A stretch of 64,000 nucleotides of DNA, from positions 4,678,501 through 4,742,500 of the forward strand of contig CATNEN010000011.1 in NCBI GenBank assembly GCA_950097015.1, given 5' to 3'. The notes beneath the pieces are model-generated. The model was not told the DNA's origin, ran no database searches, and saw only the letters and a list, made by a program, of their open reading frames with translations. Positions 1 to 11,764 of this stretch are shown in pieces. Made by a program: the position numbers and the translations under genes. How positions within the stretch are numbered: the stretch's first letter is position 1; each line of letters starts with the position of its first letter. This stretch comes from Macrostomum hystrix (lineage: Eukaryota > Platyhelminthes > Macrostomidae).

Positions 1-205
1 TGCTGCGATTCTAGTCACGACTCTTGCTGCGATTCGAGTAACGATTCCTGCTGCGATTCTAGTCACGACTCTTGCTGCGATTCGAGTAACGATTCTTGCT
101 GCGATTCTAGGTACAACTCTTGCTGCGATTCTAGTCACGACTCTTGCTGCGATTCTAGTTTTAACTCCTGCTGCGATTCCAGTAACGACTCTGCTGTGAT
201 TTTGA
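1..205. repeat. 24 bp minisatellite
   Basis: About eight tandem copies of a 24 bp unit beginning TGCTGCGATT, running in from the window edge, with variation mostly in the last third of the unit. No coding signal. Confidence 0.85.
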
Positions 206-960
206 ATAGTTTGCTATGAAAAAAATTAGTTTCCGGATAAAAATCTAATTGCTGATTCTCTTTTTTCGGGAAAAATTAATTTAACACGCAAACCTGATCT
301 CTAATGTCAGTTATTATCAAGGGCTTTCTTAAATTTAAAAAATCTGTCAATTTACTGTCTTTCTAGTCAATTATTAATTGGGAAATCATATCAGTTGTGG
401 GCTTCTATTTTTGGGAGACCATATTTTCAAATATCGAGTGATTAATTTAATAGACAAGCTTCACGAGAAGGGAGATGCAAGGGACAAATTCGATAGATTT
501 TTTCCCCGAAAAAATCTGAGAAGCTTATTCACGAATCGGGCACTGATAATGAGGATCAATGATCATTGAGGATTTAATGAGCGAAACTGACACGCGAGTG
601 GACAACACGATGAAAAGTAACTAATAGGGGATTTATGGATAAGGAATAATGGGATACAGACATTAAGCAACAGGTGAAGATATTGGAGCGCATCGAAAAG
701 ACAATGAGGTGAAGAATGAAGAAAAAGAGGTCAGAAAGTAGACGATATGTATCGAAATAGCTGTAGTTCGAAACGCACGTTTATAGTTTGAACGAAACAA
801 AAAAAGGAAAATATAAAAAAATAGTTCTAAAAAATTCAGGCTGATATGCTTCGAAAAAGTTTAATTCTTGGTTTAGAAAAATATTTCGGTAAGAAATTAT
901 AAAAATATAAGAAATCCATCAGAATATAAATGACCGATATGTATTGAAAAACCTATATGA
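206..960. other. AT-rich stretch without a recognisable gene
   Basis: I looked here for the missing last exon of the left acid phosphatase gene (the His-Asp catalytic motif on the minus strand) and did not find it. The 63-codon plus-strand ORF at 378-569 has no recognisable motif. Confidence 0.5.
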
Positions 961-1002
961 AAAACCTAAAGGGTAAAAACAAACACAATACTAGACACTA
1001 AC

Positions 1003-4000
1003 CTGCTAAGCATCCTGTCCAGGATTGGACCGCCGCAGAAGCGTCTAATAGCAGGATTATAGTCGAATTTCATTTGGTATTCTTTGCGCCTTAAAAACTG
1101 CAACGATTCATAGTCTGAGTTGCTGAGCCAGCTAGGCAAAGGCAGCCGCATGCCAAGCCACATCTGCGCAGAACTGCCCAAATTCCACGCGTCTTTAAGG
1201 CTGAAATCTGCCTTGCCAGTGGCTTCGGCTAGGCGTTTTAGGAAGTCCCGAGCTCGAATCGTCTCGGCGCGATACGCAGGCCCATTCATGGCGGCGTTCA
1301 GCAGGCGATCGCGGGCTGGACAGGTGTAACTGGGGGACCCGTGTTGGTGTATTAGGCTAATCTTTAACATCAAATGAAAGATACTACGTTTCAAGAAATA
1401 TGTCACGAGATGTAGGAACATAGGGAAGACAAGAGAGGGTGGTAAGTTGGGGAAGATATGATAAAAAGGAAAATGAGAGAAGGGATGAGGGGGAGATGGG
1501 ATGAGGGGGAGATGGGATGAGGGGGAGATGGGATGAGGGGGAGATGGGATGAGGGGAAGATGAGATCGGGGGAGATTGGATGAGGGGAAGATGGGATGAG
1601 GGAGAGATGGGATGAAGGGAAGATGAAATGAGGGGGGGATGGGATGAGGGGAAGATGAGATCGGGGGAGATGGGATGAGGGAGAGATGGGATGAAGGGAA
1701 GATGAAATGAGGGGGGGATGGGATGAGGGGAAGATGAGATCGGGGGAGATGGGATGAGGGGAAGATGAGATGAGGGGGGATGGGATGAGGGGAAGATGAG
1801 ATCGGGGGAGATAGGATGAGGGGGAGATAGGATGAGGGGAAGATGGGATTTGGAGGAGATGGGATGAGGGGGAGATGGGATGAGGGGGAGATAGGATGAG
1901 GGGGAGATAGGATGAGGGGAAGATGGGATGAGGAGGAGATGGGATAAAGGCGAGATGGGATGAGGGGGAGAGACGAGAGTAGAGGGGAGATAGGATGACT
2001 TGAGGCAAAATGAGGAGGTAAAAGCAGTGTGGGACCGTCCCACAGTGGGAGAGATTTAATTTTAGCATTTTTCTTGTATTCTAAAAGGTTCCCAATTTTA
2101 GCATCCACCGCAACCGGCCTTTGTACACCAATGCGTCACTGACTAAGCAAAATGCCACATCCTTCTTAAGGAAAACTGATTTGCAACCTGCAAGGCTGGT
2201 TAATAATTTAGGTGTAAAAATTAGACCAAAAAATATATAGACGCAAAATGGCAGTCCATTATGGAGCTTGTTTTTAAGTAAGACGTTTCTGTGCATTAAT
2301 AACTACCTCTTGGCTAATCACAAACACTTTTAGGATTTTTAAATCATCTCTTGGCACTCCTAACCATCTCTTGGCACTCCTAACCACCTCTTGGCACTCC
2401 TAACCATCTCTTGGCACTCCTAACCATCTCTTGGCACTCGTAACAATCTCTTGGCGCTCCTAATCATCTCTTGGCACTCCTAATCATCTCTTGGCACTCC
2501 TAATCATCTCTTGGCACTTCAAATCATCTCTTGGCACTCCTAACCATCTCTTGGCACTCCTAACTATCTCTTGCACTCCTAATCATCTCTTGGCACTCGT
2601 AACCATCTCTTGGCGCTCCTAATCATCTCTTGGCACTCCTAATCATCTCTTGGCACTTCAAATCATCTCTTGGCACTCCTAATCATCTCTTGGCACTCCT
2701 AACCATCTCTTGGCGCTCCTAATCATCTCTTGGCACTCCTAATCATCTCTTGGCACTTCAAATCATCTCTTGGCACTCCTAATCATCTCTTGGCACTCCT
2801 AACCATCTCTTGGCACTCCTAATCATCTCTTGGCACTCCTAACCATCTCTTGGCACTCCTAATCATCTCTTGGCGCTCCTAATCATCTCTTGGCACTCCT
2901 AACCATCTCTTGGCACTCGTAACCATCTCTTGGCACTCCTAACCATATCTTGGCACTCGTAACCATCTACCGGGACCCTGAAAAATAGCTTGTTCTTAAA
3001 GATAGCTGCCAACTACAGAGTATAAAAAATTAATTTTCTTGAAAAAAACTTACGAAGTAGGCTTAAACACATCCTGAGACTTTGGGACCGGCTTCAACAG
3101 TGTGAACTGCTTATTGGTGCTGGAACTATTCGATTGGCTAGCAAACGATGGAAATAAGCCGGACAGAAATGCCAGACGAGAATCAACTGTGCGAGACGTG
3201 TCCGTACTGTGAGCGACAACCTGCGAGTGATGAGCAAGCTCAATTGAGTGCTTTTAGCAAATGTATTTTAATACAACAATACAGAAAAATTCACCAATTT
3301 TATTAGACAAAACTTACAAAGTTTCTCAGAAACAGTTTATGAATTTATGTAGATAGGAATTTCTTGGAAACAGTTCATGAAGTTATGTAGATAGGATTTT
3401 CTTAGAAACAGGTCACGAAGCTATGTAGATAGGATTTTCTAAGAAACAGGTCATGAAGTTATGTAGATTGGAATTTCTTAGAAACAGTTCATGAAGTTAT
3501 GTAGATAGGATTTTCTTAGAAACAGGTCACGAAACTATGTAGACAGGAGTTACTTAGAAACATTTCATGAAGTTATGTGGATAGGAGTTTCTTAGAAACA
3601 GTTCATGAAGCTATGTGGATAGGAGTTTCTTAGAAACAGGTCATGAAGCTATGTGGATAGGAGTTTCTTAGAAACAGGTCATGAAGCTATGTGGATAGGA
3701 GTTTCTTAGAAACAGGTCACGAAACTATGTATACAGGAGTTTCTTAGAAACAGTTCATGAAGTTATGTGGATAGGAGTTTCTTAGAAACAGGTCATGAAG
3801 CTATGTGGATAGGAGTTTCTTAGAAACAGTTCATGAAGCTATGTGGATAGGAGTTTCTTAGAAACAGTTCATGAAGCTATGTGGATAGGAGTTTCTTAGA
3901 AACAGTTCATGAAGCTATGTGGATAGGAGTTTCTTAGAAACAGTTCATGAAGCTATGTGGATAGGAGTTTCTTAGAAACAGGTCATGAAGCTATGTGGAT

Positions 4001-4931
4001 AAGAGTTTCTTAGAAACAGTTCATGAAGCTATGTGGATAGGAGTTTCTTAGAAACAGGTCATATAACTTTGTGGATAGGAGTTTCTTAGAAACAGGTCAT
4101 ATAACTTTGTGGATAGGAGTTTCTTAGAAACAGTTTAGAAAACTTAAAGGAGTATGATTTTGTTGTAAAATGGTCATTATCCTTGTGAAGATTAAAGTTT
4201 CTTAAAAAAACTTATGCATATGTTCCTGGAAGATTTTCTAAGAAGCTTAAAATCTTATCCGTATATTCTAGAAGATTTTCTAAGAAACTTAAAATCTTAT
4301 CCGTATATTCTAGAAGATTTTCTAAGAAACTTAAAATCTTATCCGTATATTCTAGAAGATTTTCTAAGAAACTTAAAATCTTATCCGTATATTCTAGAAG
4401 ATTTTCTAAGAAACTTAAAATCTTATCCGTATATTCTAGAAGATTTTCTAAGAAACTTAAAATCTTATCCGTATATTCTAGAAGATTTTCTAAGAAATTA
4501 AAAATATTATTTATAAGAATCTTAAAATCTTATTTCTATTTTCTAAGAAGATATTTCTTAAGAAAGTGGTTAATTACTGAAAAAAGACACGGAATTACCT
4601 GATTTGGATCATAGCGATCCGGCAACAATCCCTGCTCCTTATAATGATTCCTGACAAACTGGCCAAGCTCTCGCATCTCATCAAAGCCAGCCGGTGTTAG
4701 GCGGCCCAGACTGGATTTGTACCTGTCCGCATAGGGATCATTAGGCACTAGGTGAAGTGGATTTCGAATACCGTGCCTAAACACCAGCTGCAGTTGCACC
4801 AGTTTAGTGCCGTCGACTGTCGGAGGCGCTACAATTGCCAACAAGAGGCAGAGCAGCAACAGGTAATTAGGCACGGCTGCGCGTACAAAATAAATATTAA
4901 TTAGAGCGGAGCGAATAGTCGAAGACTGCAT
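1003..4931 (-). CDS. histidine acid phosphatase, lysosomal/prostatic type (3' end outside window)
   Basis: Three exons: 4931-4599, 3220-3054 and 1329-1003, with donors GTAATT, GTAAGT and GTTAGT. Codon phases agree at both junctions (0/0, then a Ser codon split 2+1). Exon 1 codes for a hydrophobic signal peptide (about residues 22-40), then the phosphohistidine motif FRHGIRNP and DPY. Exon 2 carries the STD..RT motif and exon 3 the TCPARDR to LPSWL region. The family is a secretory or lysosomal phosphomonoester hydrolase. The last exon, with the proton-donor His-Asp motif, is not in the window and must lie left of base 1 if it exists. One oddity is that the catalytic Arg of the usual RSTD motif is His here (AHSTD), so activity may be lost. 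A splice-acceptor-like TTTTTCAG ends about 10 nt before the ATG. The gene lies tandem with a complete paralogue to the right. Confidence 0.85.
1465..1990. repeat. purine-rich minisatellite in acid phosphatase intron
   Basis: G/A-rich tandem units of about 18 bp (GATGGGATGAGGGGGAGA and variants) in the second intron of the left acid phosphatase gene. It produces three overlapping Ser/Pro/His-rich minus-strand ORFs that are artefacts of the repeat. Confidence 0.85.
2335..2975. repeat. 20 bp minisatellite in the same intron
   Basis: About 32 copies of a 20 bp unit (CATCTCTTGGCACTCCTAAC). Variants (CTCGTAAC, CTTCAAAT, GCGCTCC) recur in the same order, a sign of block-wise expansion. It shares the second intron with the purine-rich array. 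Confidence 0.88.
3305..4140. repeat. 38 bp minisatellite in first acid phosphatase intron
   Basis: About 22 copies of a 38 bp unit containing GGAGTTTCTTAGAAACAG, whose TTTCT.AGAAA core is a short palindrome. It fills most of the first intron of the left acid phosphatase gene. Confidence 0.85.
4225..4500. repeat. 42 bp near-perfect minisatellite
   Basis: About 6.5 almost identical copies of a 42 bp unit with AAGATTTTCTAAGAAACTT. Because 42 is a multiple of three it gives a 95-codon plus-strand ORF of 14-residue repeats. It lies inside the first intron of the left acid phosphatase gene on the opposite strand, so I read it as a repeat rather than a gene. Confidence 0.88.
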
Positions 4932-4984
4932 TTTGGACTGCTGAAAAATAGGGAACTATAAAGTTAGATGCCCTGTTAGAAAGG

Positions 4985-6165
4985 CTAGTTCAATAAGAAA
5001 TACAGGTAGATGATGACAGAATGACAGACAACTACAGGCAGATAATGACAGGCAGACAGACAAATACAGGCAGATAATGACAGACAACTACAGGCAGATA
5101 ATGACAGACAGACAGACAACTACAGGCAGATAATGACAGACAACTACAGGTAGATAATGACAGACAGACAACTACAGGCAGATAATGACAGACAGACAGA
5201 CAACTACAGGCAGATAATGACAGACAGACAGACAACTACAGGCAGATAATGACAGACAGACAGACAACTACAGGCAGATAATGACAGACAGACAGACAAC
5301 TACAGGCAGATAATGACAGACAGACAGACAACTACAGGTAGATAATGACAGACAGACAGACAACTACAGGCAGATAATGACAGACAGACAGACAACTACA
5401 GGCAGATAATGACAGACAGACAGACAACTACAGGTAGATAATGACAGACAGACAGACAACTACAGGTAGATAATGACAGACAGACAACTACAGGCAGATA
5501 ATGACAGACAGACAGACAACTACAGGCAGATAATGACAGACAGACAGACAACTACAGGCAGATAATGACAGACAGACAGACAACTACAGGCAGATAATGA
5601 CAGACAGACAGACAACTACAGGCAGATAATGACAGACAGACAGACAACTACAGGCAGATAATGACAGACAGACAACTACAGGTAGATAATGACACAGACA
5701 GATGATTACAGACAGACAGACAGACAGACAGACAACTACAGGCAGATAATGACAGACAGACAGACAACTACAGGCAGATAATGACAAACAGACAGACAAC
5801 TACAGGTAGATAATGACACAGACAGATGATTACAGACAGACAGACAGACAGACAGACAACTACAGGCAGATAATGACAGACAGACAGACAACTACAGGCA
5901 GATAATGACAGACAGACAGACAACTACAGGCAGATAATGACAGACAGACAACTACAGGTAGATAATGACACAGACAGATGATTACAGACAGACAGACAGA
6001 CAGACAGACAACTACAGGCAGATAATGACAGACAGACAGACAACTACAGGCAGATAATGACAAACAGACAGACAACTACAGGTAGATAATGACACAGACA
6101 GATGATTACAGACAGACAGACAGACAAACAAATACATGTTGATAATAACAGACAGGCAGACAGGC
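4985..6165. repeat. GACA/28 bp array with higher-order structure
   Basis: Tandem GACAGACAGACAACTACAGG-CAGATAAT units of about 28 bp. Near the right end a block of about 276 bp is duplicated (identical 71-codon minus ORFs at 5584-5799 and 5860-6075). The array fills the spacer between the two acid phosphatase genes. Confidence 0.88.
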
Positions 6166-6904
6166 AGACAGACAAATTACAACCAGTAGATTACGAGAGA
6201 GAGAGGAAGAAAGTACACAAAACTTTAGAACAGGAAAAAATGAAAGAAGTTGGTATGCAGATGTTAATTACATGGACATGAGTAGGTCACAAAATTGCTG
6301 TTTGAAAAACTCTGAATCTGATTGAAAAATACTTCGATGACAGGTTGTCAAATTGTCTTCAAATATTTTCTCTTGCTGGCGCTTTTGCGAAGCGAACAGA
6401 CATCTTGCGTAGACTAGGCTTATCTACGAGTTTTATGACGTAATCAACCTAATCTGCGATCTGAGAAAATTAAACTACTTACTTAATTACGAGTAAAATC
6501 CTTCATAGCCTACTATAAACAGTCAAGAAAGAAAAAAAATGTTATTTTCCGTGGTTAAACAAAAACTTCAGTGATAGAACAATCAATTTGTTATATATAA
6601 CAAATACAAAACAAAAGCGAGCATCGCATTGTATCAATGAGTGCGCCAACAAAAATAAAGCTTAGAACATGCAATGAAGGAAAGCTGATCTACTGTTTAT
6701 GCAGAAGAGAGTGATTTTTATTTTCTTTTGCAATACATCACAAGGAATGCGACTTCAATTATTTATAAGTAAATTTCCTAGTACGAGCGTACAAGACGTT
6801 TCCAGTAGTACTTTGAGTAGTTAGTATGTGCATTTTTAGCATTATTTCTGATTAAAAATGTACAGAGTGTCTGTAAGTAGAAAGAGTGAACGAAAGAATC
6901 CAAA

Positions 6905-9900
6905 TTAACTGTTCTTAGCCTTACTATTACTATTAGTAGTAGTATTTGTCGTTGATTGTTCCATGCAACAGTTGGAATCAGCCGAATCAGCACTATCAGA
7001 CGATCGTTTGTGTTTCACAAGCCGCTGATACTGATGCCCTGGTCCTGTCTGCTGCTTACGCAAGCAGTTGGTTACCAAGGCAACGAATAGACAGATTATA
7101 ATAACAAATTGAATTGCAATTATAGGTTTATCTTTGATTAGCAATTCTAACCATTTACTACTAGTAGTAGCAGCAGCCGCAGTAGCAGCGAAATCCGGTT
7201 TCAACATGCACATATCTTCGCCAGATTTAAACCAGACACCGCGTCGCCGCATCTGGGTAGCCAATTTTGAGACTAGACAAGGCTGAGCACAGAATGGTAT
7301 GGCTAGGGCTTGAGGCGGATCAGTAGGATGACTGCTATTTCGATAGAATAATTTTATTTCTCCATTGTCGTACAGTTCTAGCATCACGCAAGCTGCTAGT
7401 GGCGGTTGGATATTGTTGAATACGCCGAATGCGCTTAGAAATGCCGATACTGTACTATCGTGGGCTGAGTAAACTTGTAGGATCTGCGGAATTGTTGGTA
7501 GAAATGGGAGAGATTAGGTACTCAACATAATCAAGATTGGGATCAGGGAAATCGAAATCCTATGCACAGTCTGGGGATCTGGGATGAGTTTCCTAATCTG
7601 GGGATCCGGGATGAATTTCCTAATCTGGGGATCCGGGATAAGTTTCCTAATCTGGGGATCTGGGATGAGTTTCCTAATCTGGGGATCCGGGATGAATTTC
7701 CTAATCTGGGGATCCGGGATAAGTTTCCTAATCTGGGGATCTGGGATGAGTTTCCTAATCTGGGGATCTGGGATGAGTTTCCTAATTCGGGATCTTGAAT
7801 TTCCTAATCAGGGGATCTTGGATGAGTTTCCTAATCTGGGATGATTTTCCTAATCTGGGGATCCTGGATGAGTTTCCTAATATGGGATGATTTTCCTAAT
7901 CTGGGGATCCTGGATGAGTTTCCTAATTCGGGATCTTGAATTTCCTAATCAGGGGATCTTGGATGAGTTTCCTAATCTGGGATGATTTTCCTAATCTGGG
8001 GATCTGGGATGAGTTTCCTAATCTGGGGATCTGGGATGAGTTTCCTAATCTGGGATGATTTTCTTAATCTGGGGATCTGGGATGAGTTTCCTAATCTGGG
8101 GATCTGAGATGAGTTTCCTAATCTGGGGATCTGGGATGAGTTTCCTAATCTGGGGATCTGGGATGAGTTTCCTAATCTGGTGATCTGGGATGAGTTTCCT
8201 AATCTGGTGATCTGGGATGAGTTTCCTAATCTGGGGATCCGGGATGAATTTCCTAACCTGGTGATCTGGGATGAGTTTCCTAATCTGGGGATCTGGGATG
8301 AGTTTCCTAATCTGGGGATCTGGGATGAGTTTCCTAATCTGGGGATCTGGGATGAGTTTCCTAATCTGGTGATCTGGGTTGAGTTTCCTAATCTGGGATC
8401 TGGGATGAGTTTCCTAATCTGGGATCTGGGATGAGTTTCCTAATCTGGGATCTGGGATGAGTTTCCTAATCTGGGGATCTGGGATGAGTTTCCTAATCTG
8501 GGGATCTGGGATGAGTTTCCTAATCTGGGGATCTGGGATGAGTTTCCTAATCTGGGGATCTGGGATGAGTTTCCTAATCTGGGGATCTGGGATGAGTTTC
8601 CTAATCTGGGGATCTGGGTTGAGTTTCCTAATCTGGGGATCCGGGTTGAGTTTCCTAATCTGGGGATCTGGGTTGAGTTTCCTAATCTGGGGATCTGGGT
8701 TGAGTTTCCTAATCTGGGTTGAGTTTCCTAATCTGGGGATCTGGGTTGAGTTTCCTAATCTGGGTTGAGTTTCCTAATCTGGGTTGAGTTTCCTAATCTG
8801 GGGATCCGGGATGAGCTTCCTAATCTGGGGATCCGGGATGAGTTTCCTAATCTGGGGATCTGGGTTGAGTTTCCTAATCTGGGGATCTGGGATGAGTTTC
8901 CTAATATGGGGATCTGGGATGAGTTTCCTAATCTGGGGATCCGGGATGAGTTTCCTAATATGGGGATCTGGGATGAGTTTCCTAATATGGGGATCTGGGA
9001 TGAGTTTCCTAATCTGGGGATCCGGGATGAGTTTCCTAATCTGGGGATCTGGGTTGAGTTTCCTAATCTGTGGATCTGGGATGGGTTTTCTAATCTGGGG
9101 ATCTGGGATAAGTTTCCTAATCTGGGGATCTTGGATGAGTTTCCTAATCTGGGGATCCTGGATGAGTTTCCTAATATGGGGATCTGGGATGAGTTTCCTA
9201 ATCTGGGGATCTGGGATGAGTTTCCTAATATGGGGATCTGGGATGAGTTTCCTAATATGGGGATCTGGGTTGAGTTTCCTAATCTGTGGATCTGGGATGG
9301 GTTTTCTAATCTGGGGATCTGGGATAAGTTTCCTAATCTGGGGATCTGGGATGAGTTTCCTAATCTGGGGATCCTGGATGAGTTTCCTAATATGGGGATC
9401 TGGGATGAGTTTCCTAATCTGGGGATCTGGGATGAGTTTCCTAATATGGGGATCTGGGATGAGTTTCCTAATATGGGGATCTGGGTTGAGTTTCCTAATC
9501 TGGGATCTGGGATGGGTTTTCTAATCTGGGGATCTGGGATAAGTTTCCTAATCTGGGGATCTGGGATGAGTTTCCTAATCTGGGGATCCTGGATGAGTTT
9601 CCTAATATGGGGATCTGGGATGAGTTTCCTAATCTGGGGATCTGGGATGAGTTTCCTAATCTGGGGATCCTGGATGAGTTTCCTAATATGGGGATCTGGG
9701 ATGAGTTTCCTAATCTGGGGATCTGGGTTGAGTTTCCTAATCTGGGGATCTGGGTTGAGTTTCCTAATCTGGGGATCTGGGTTGAGTTTCCTAATCTGGG
9801 GATCTGGGATGAGTTTCCTAATCTGGGGATCTGGGATGAGTTTCCTAATCTGGGGATCCGGGATGAGTTTCCTAATCTGGGATCTGCGTTGAGTTTCCTA

Positions 9901-11724
9901 ATCTGGGGATCTGGTATGATTGGCATATGCAGTCTGGGGATCTGGGATAATTATTTGAACCCTAATTCTCGGATTTTAAACTCTCATTAGAGGACTTAAA
10001 TATCGACGAATCGAAAGAGAAAATATAACGTTAAAGAAAATCAATCTACCTTATTGCTTTTTCCGCTCAGTCTAGCCTGAGAATCTTCAACCAGCTTGGC
10101 AACTAGGGCACCCATTCGACTCGAGTACAGTTCAGGCTCAGAGAATTTCCAAGCGAACTTCAAATTGCGCAACTCGTCAAGGCCAGCCAGGACTCGATTG
10201 TCCAGCCAATCAGGCAGCTTCAATCCCAGCGAGCGCCAGACAGCCACCGGGTCGGCGATCTTCCACAGCTCCGAGATTCCTAAGGGTTCGGCGCGAGGCC
10301 AGCCGGTACCAGCGCGAGCCAGCTCAGCCAGCCAAGCGAATCTCTCGCCGGCCGAGGAGTAGGCACCGCCGGGGCGGCGTTTAAATTGGCGCCAAAAACG
10401 CGTGTAGGCCGGACAAGGAGAGCTCATCTTCAGCAGCTGATCCGTGGACTTTGGCACCGTGTGAATCTGCGGCGAAGCGGCGACCAATGGATATAAACAA
10501 AGACACACTACTACGGACAAAGACACGCTATGGACAGAATTATAACCACTATCAAAGACAAAGACAATAAAGACACAAGCGAATACACAATTAAATACAC
10601 AAACAAAGACACAAGTATAGACACAAGTATAGACACAACAAGACACAACAATAGACCCAAACAATAGACACAAACAAAGACACAACTAGAGACACAAGCA
10701 TAGGCACAAAGACACAACTATATACATAACAATAGACACAACAAGACAAAACAATAGACCCAAACAATAGACACAAAGACACAACTAGAGACACAAAAAT
10801 AGACACAAACAAAGACACAAAAATAGACACAAACAAAAACACAACTATGTGGCACCCATTTTGCAGCTGGGTGAATTTAGCAATCAAGTCAACGGCGACA
10901 CTTTTCTCCCTTAAACTGAGATTAACTTAAACTCATTTCGCTGACTCCTGAGCACACACGCACACAGGTGTGTACATCTGCACCGAATTTCACATCGTCA
11001 GGCAGTGTACACTCTCACTGTGCTTTGGAGGTGTATCCTCAAGGCCGTGAATTGCACGAGAAGCCCCCAAGCCTTCTCTACGCGGCTGCGCCCCAAATGA
11101 ATGTGGCCTCGCCGAGGAATCGAGCTCGGGGACCTTGGCGCGAGAGGCAAATGCGTTAGACCACTAACAAACAAACTAGTAAAAAAGAGTTCTACTTACC
11201 GGCACTGGATAACAAGCGGGCAGCTGAGAATCATCTTCATCATTGGAATTGCCCTTTGCTCTGCTAACAGAGCATTGATCTGGAAACAAACCATTGGTGT
11301 TAGCCTGAGCACTCATTATAGTCCTATCAGTGTCCGTACTCCGAACGTGCATCAGTGTGACATTGAATCTACTAGGCAGTAGATGCTTATACCGCCCACG
11401 CAAATATCGACCCAGCAGATAGTGCTGCTTAACCCCCGCCTCCAATAGTTGCTCATTGCCGTAGGCTCGAAATAAACTTTTGTAAGGATCTGTCGGAAAT
11501 GTGTGAACAGGGGTGCGTTCGCCGTGACGAAATAGCAGAGTCACCTGGAGCAGAGAAGCTGGCTGCTGCTGCTGTTGTTTATCTTCAACTGCCCTGCACA
11601 GTGAAGCATGGATTAGTAGAACGAAAACTGACAGCACTGACAGTAGCGAAGCTGATGACATCCTGCGAATGCAGGCATTATTCGGTATCGATCTGTGACA
11701 CCGCTGAAATAATTCATGTTCCAT
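6905..11724 (-). CDS. lysosomal-type histidine acid phosphatase, membrane-anchored, complete
   Basis: Three exons: 11724-11200, 10466-10050 and 7483-6905, all joined in phase 0, give 506 codons. Donors are GTAAGT and GTAGAT; acceptors are GCCGCAG and TCCGCAG. Exon 1 has a signal peptide (best from the second Met, at 11661), the motif FRHGERTP and RSTDTDRT. Exon 2 continues IHTVPKSTDQLLK through SPCPAY. Exon 3 supplies VYSAHDST with the catalytic His-Asp, then a hydrophobic transmembrane span (IIAIQFVIIICLFVALV) and a short cytoplasmic tail. This is the layout of type I membrane lysosomal acid phosphatase, which hydrolyses phosphomonoesters at low pH. All catalytic residues I can check are present. 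A splice-acceptor-like TTCGCAG lies 1 nt before the second ATG, so the true start may be 11661. It is the tandem paralogue of the gene to its left. Confidence 0.92.
7550..9950. repeat. 2.4 kb minisatellite, 27 bp unit
   Basis: Roughly 85-90 copies of a 27 bp unit (GATCTGGGATGAGTTTCCTAATCTGGG-type), with higher-order structure: an 81 bp trimer at 7570-7740 and a block of about 220 bp with a GGGTTTTCTAATC variant recurring near 9070, 9290 and 9515. It fills intron 2 of the complete acid phosphatase gene. The ORFs of up to 375 codons in several frames come from the multiple-of-three period. Confidence 0.93.
10490..10850. repeat. degenerate AGACACAA array in intron
   Basis: Short A/C-rich units (AGACACAAACAAAGACACAA) in the first intron of the complete acid phosphatase gene, giving spurious hydrophobic Cys/Val/Leu ORFs on the minus strand. 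Confidence 0.8.
10852..10890 (-). repeat. SINE family A fragment
   Basis: The short segment ACCCATTTTGCAGCTGGGTG with GAA..AGCAAT downstream matches the core of the copies near 22.0 kb and 43.2 kb. Confidence 0.5.
10930..11172 (-). repeat. SINE family B copy in acid phosphatase intron 1
   Basis: tRNA-like head at the right end (minus strand: GTGGTCTAACGC, then GAGCTCGATTCC resembling an RNA polymerase III B box), then the family body with GTGTGTGCTCAGGAGTCAGC. The copy ends just before the exon 1 donor at 11199. Confidence 0.75.
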
Positions 11725-11764
11725 TCACGCTTAAATCATTTGTTGTTGCACTCGGAAACTGCTT

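Noticed and set aside
1-205. Possible CRISPR-like array of 24 bp units
   Set aside because: Units are contiguous without spacers, the genome is animal, and similar minisatellites abound.
1003-4931. Neighbouring acid phosphatase exons as one long gene
   Set aside because: Each set has its own signal peptide and RHG motif, and the right-hand gene ends in a transmembrane tail and stop at 6905, so there are two genes.
8765-9892. 375-codon plus-strand ORF in the 27 bp array
   Set aside because: It lies in an intron of the phosphatase gene on the other strand and is open only because the period is a multiple of three.
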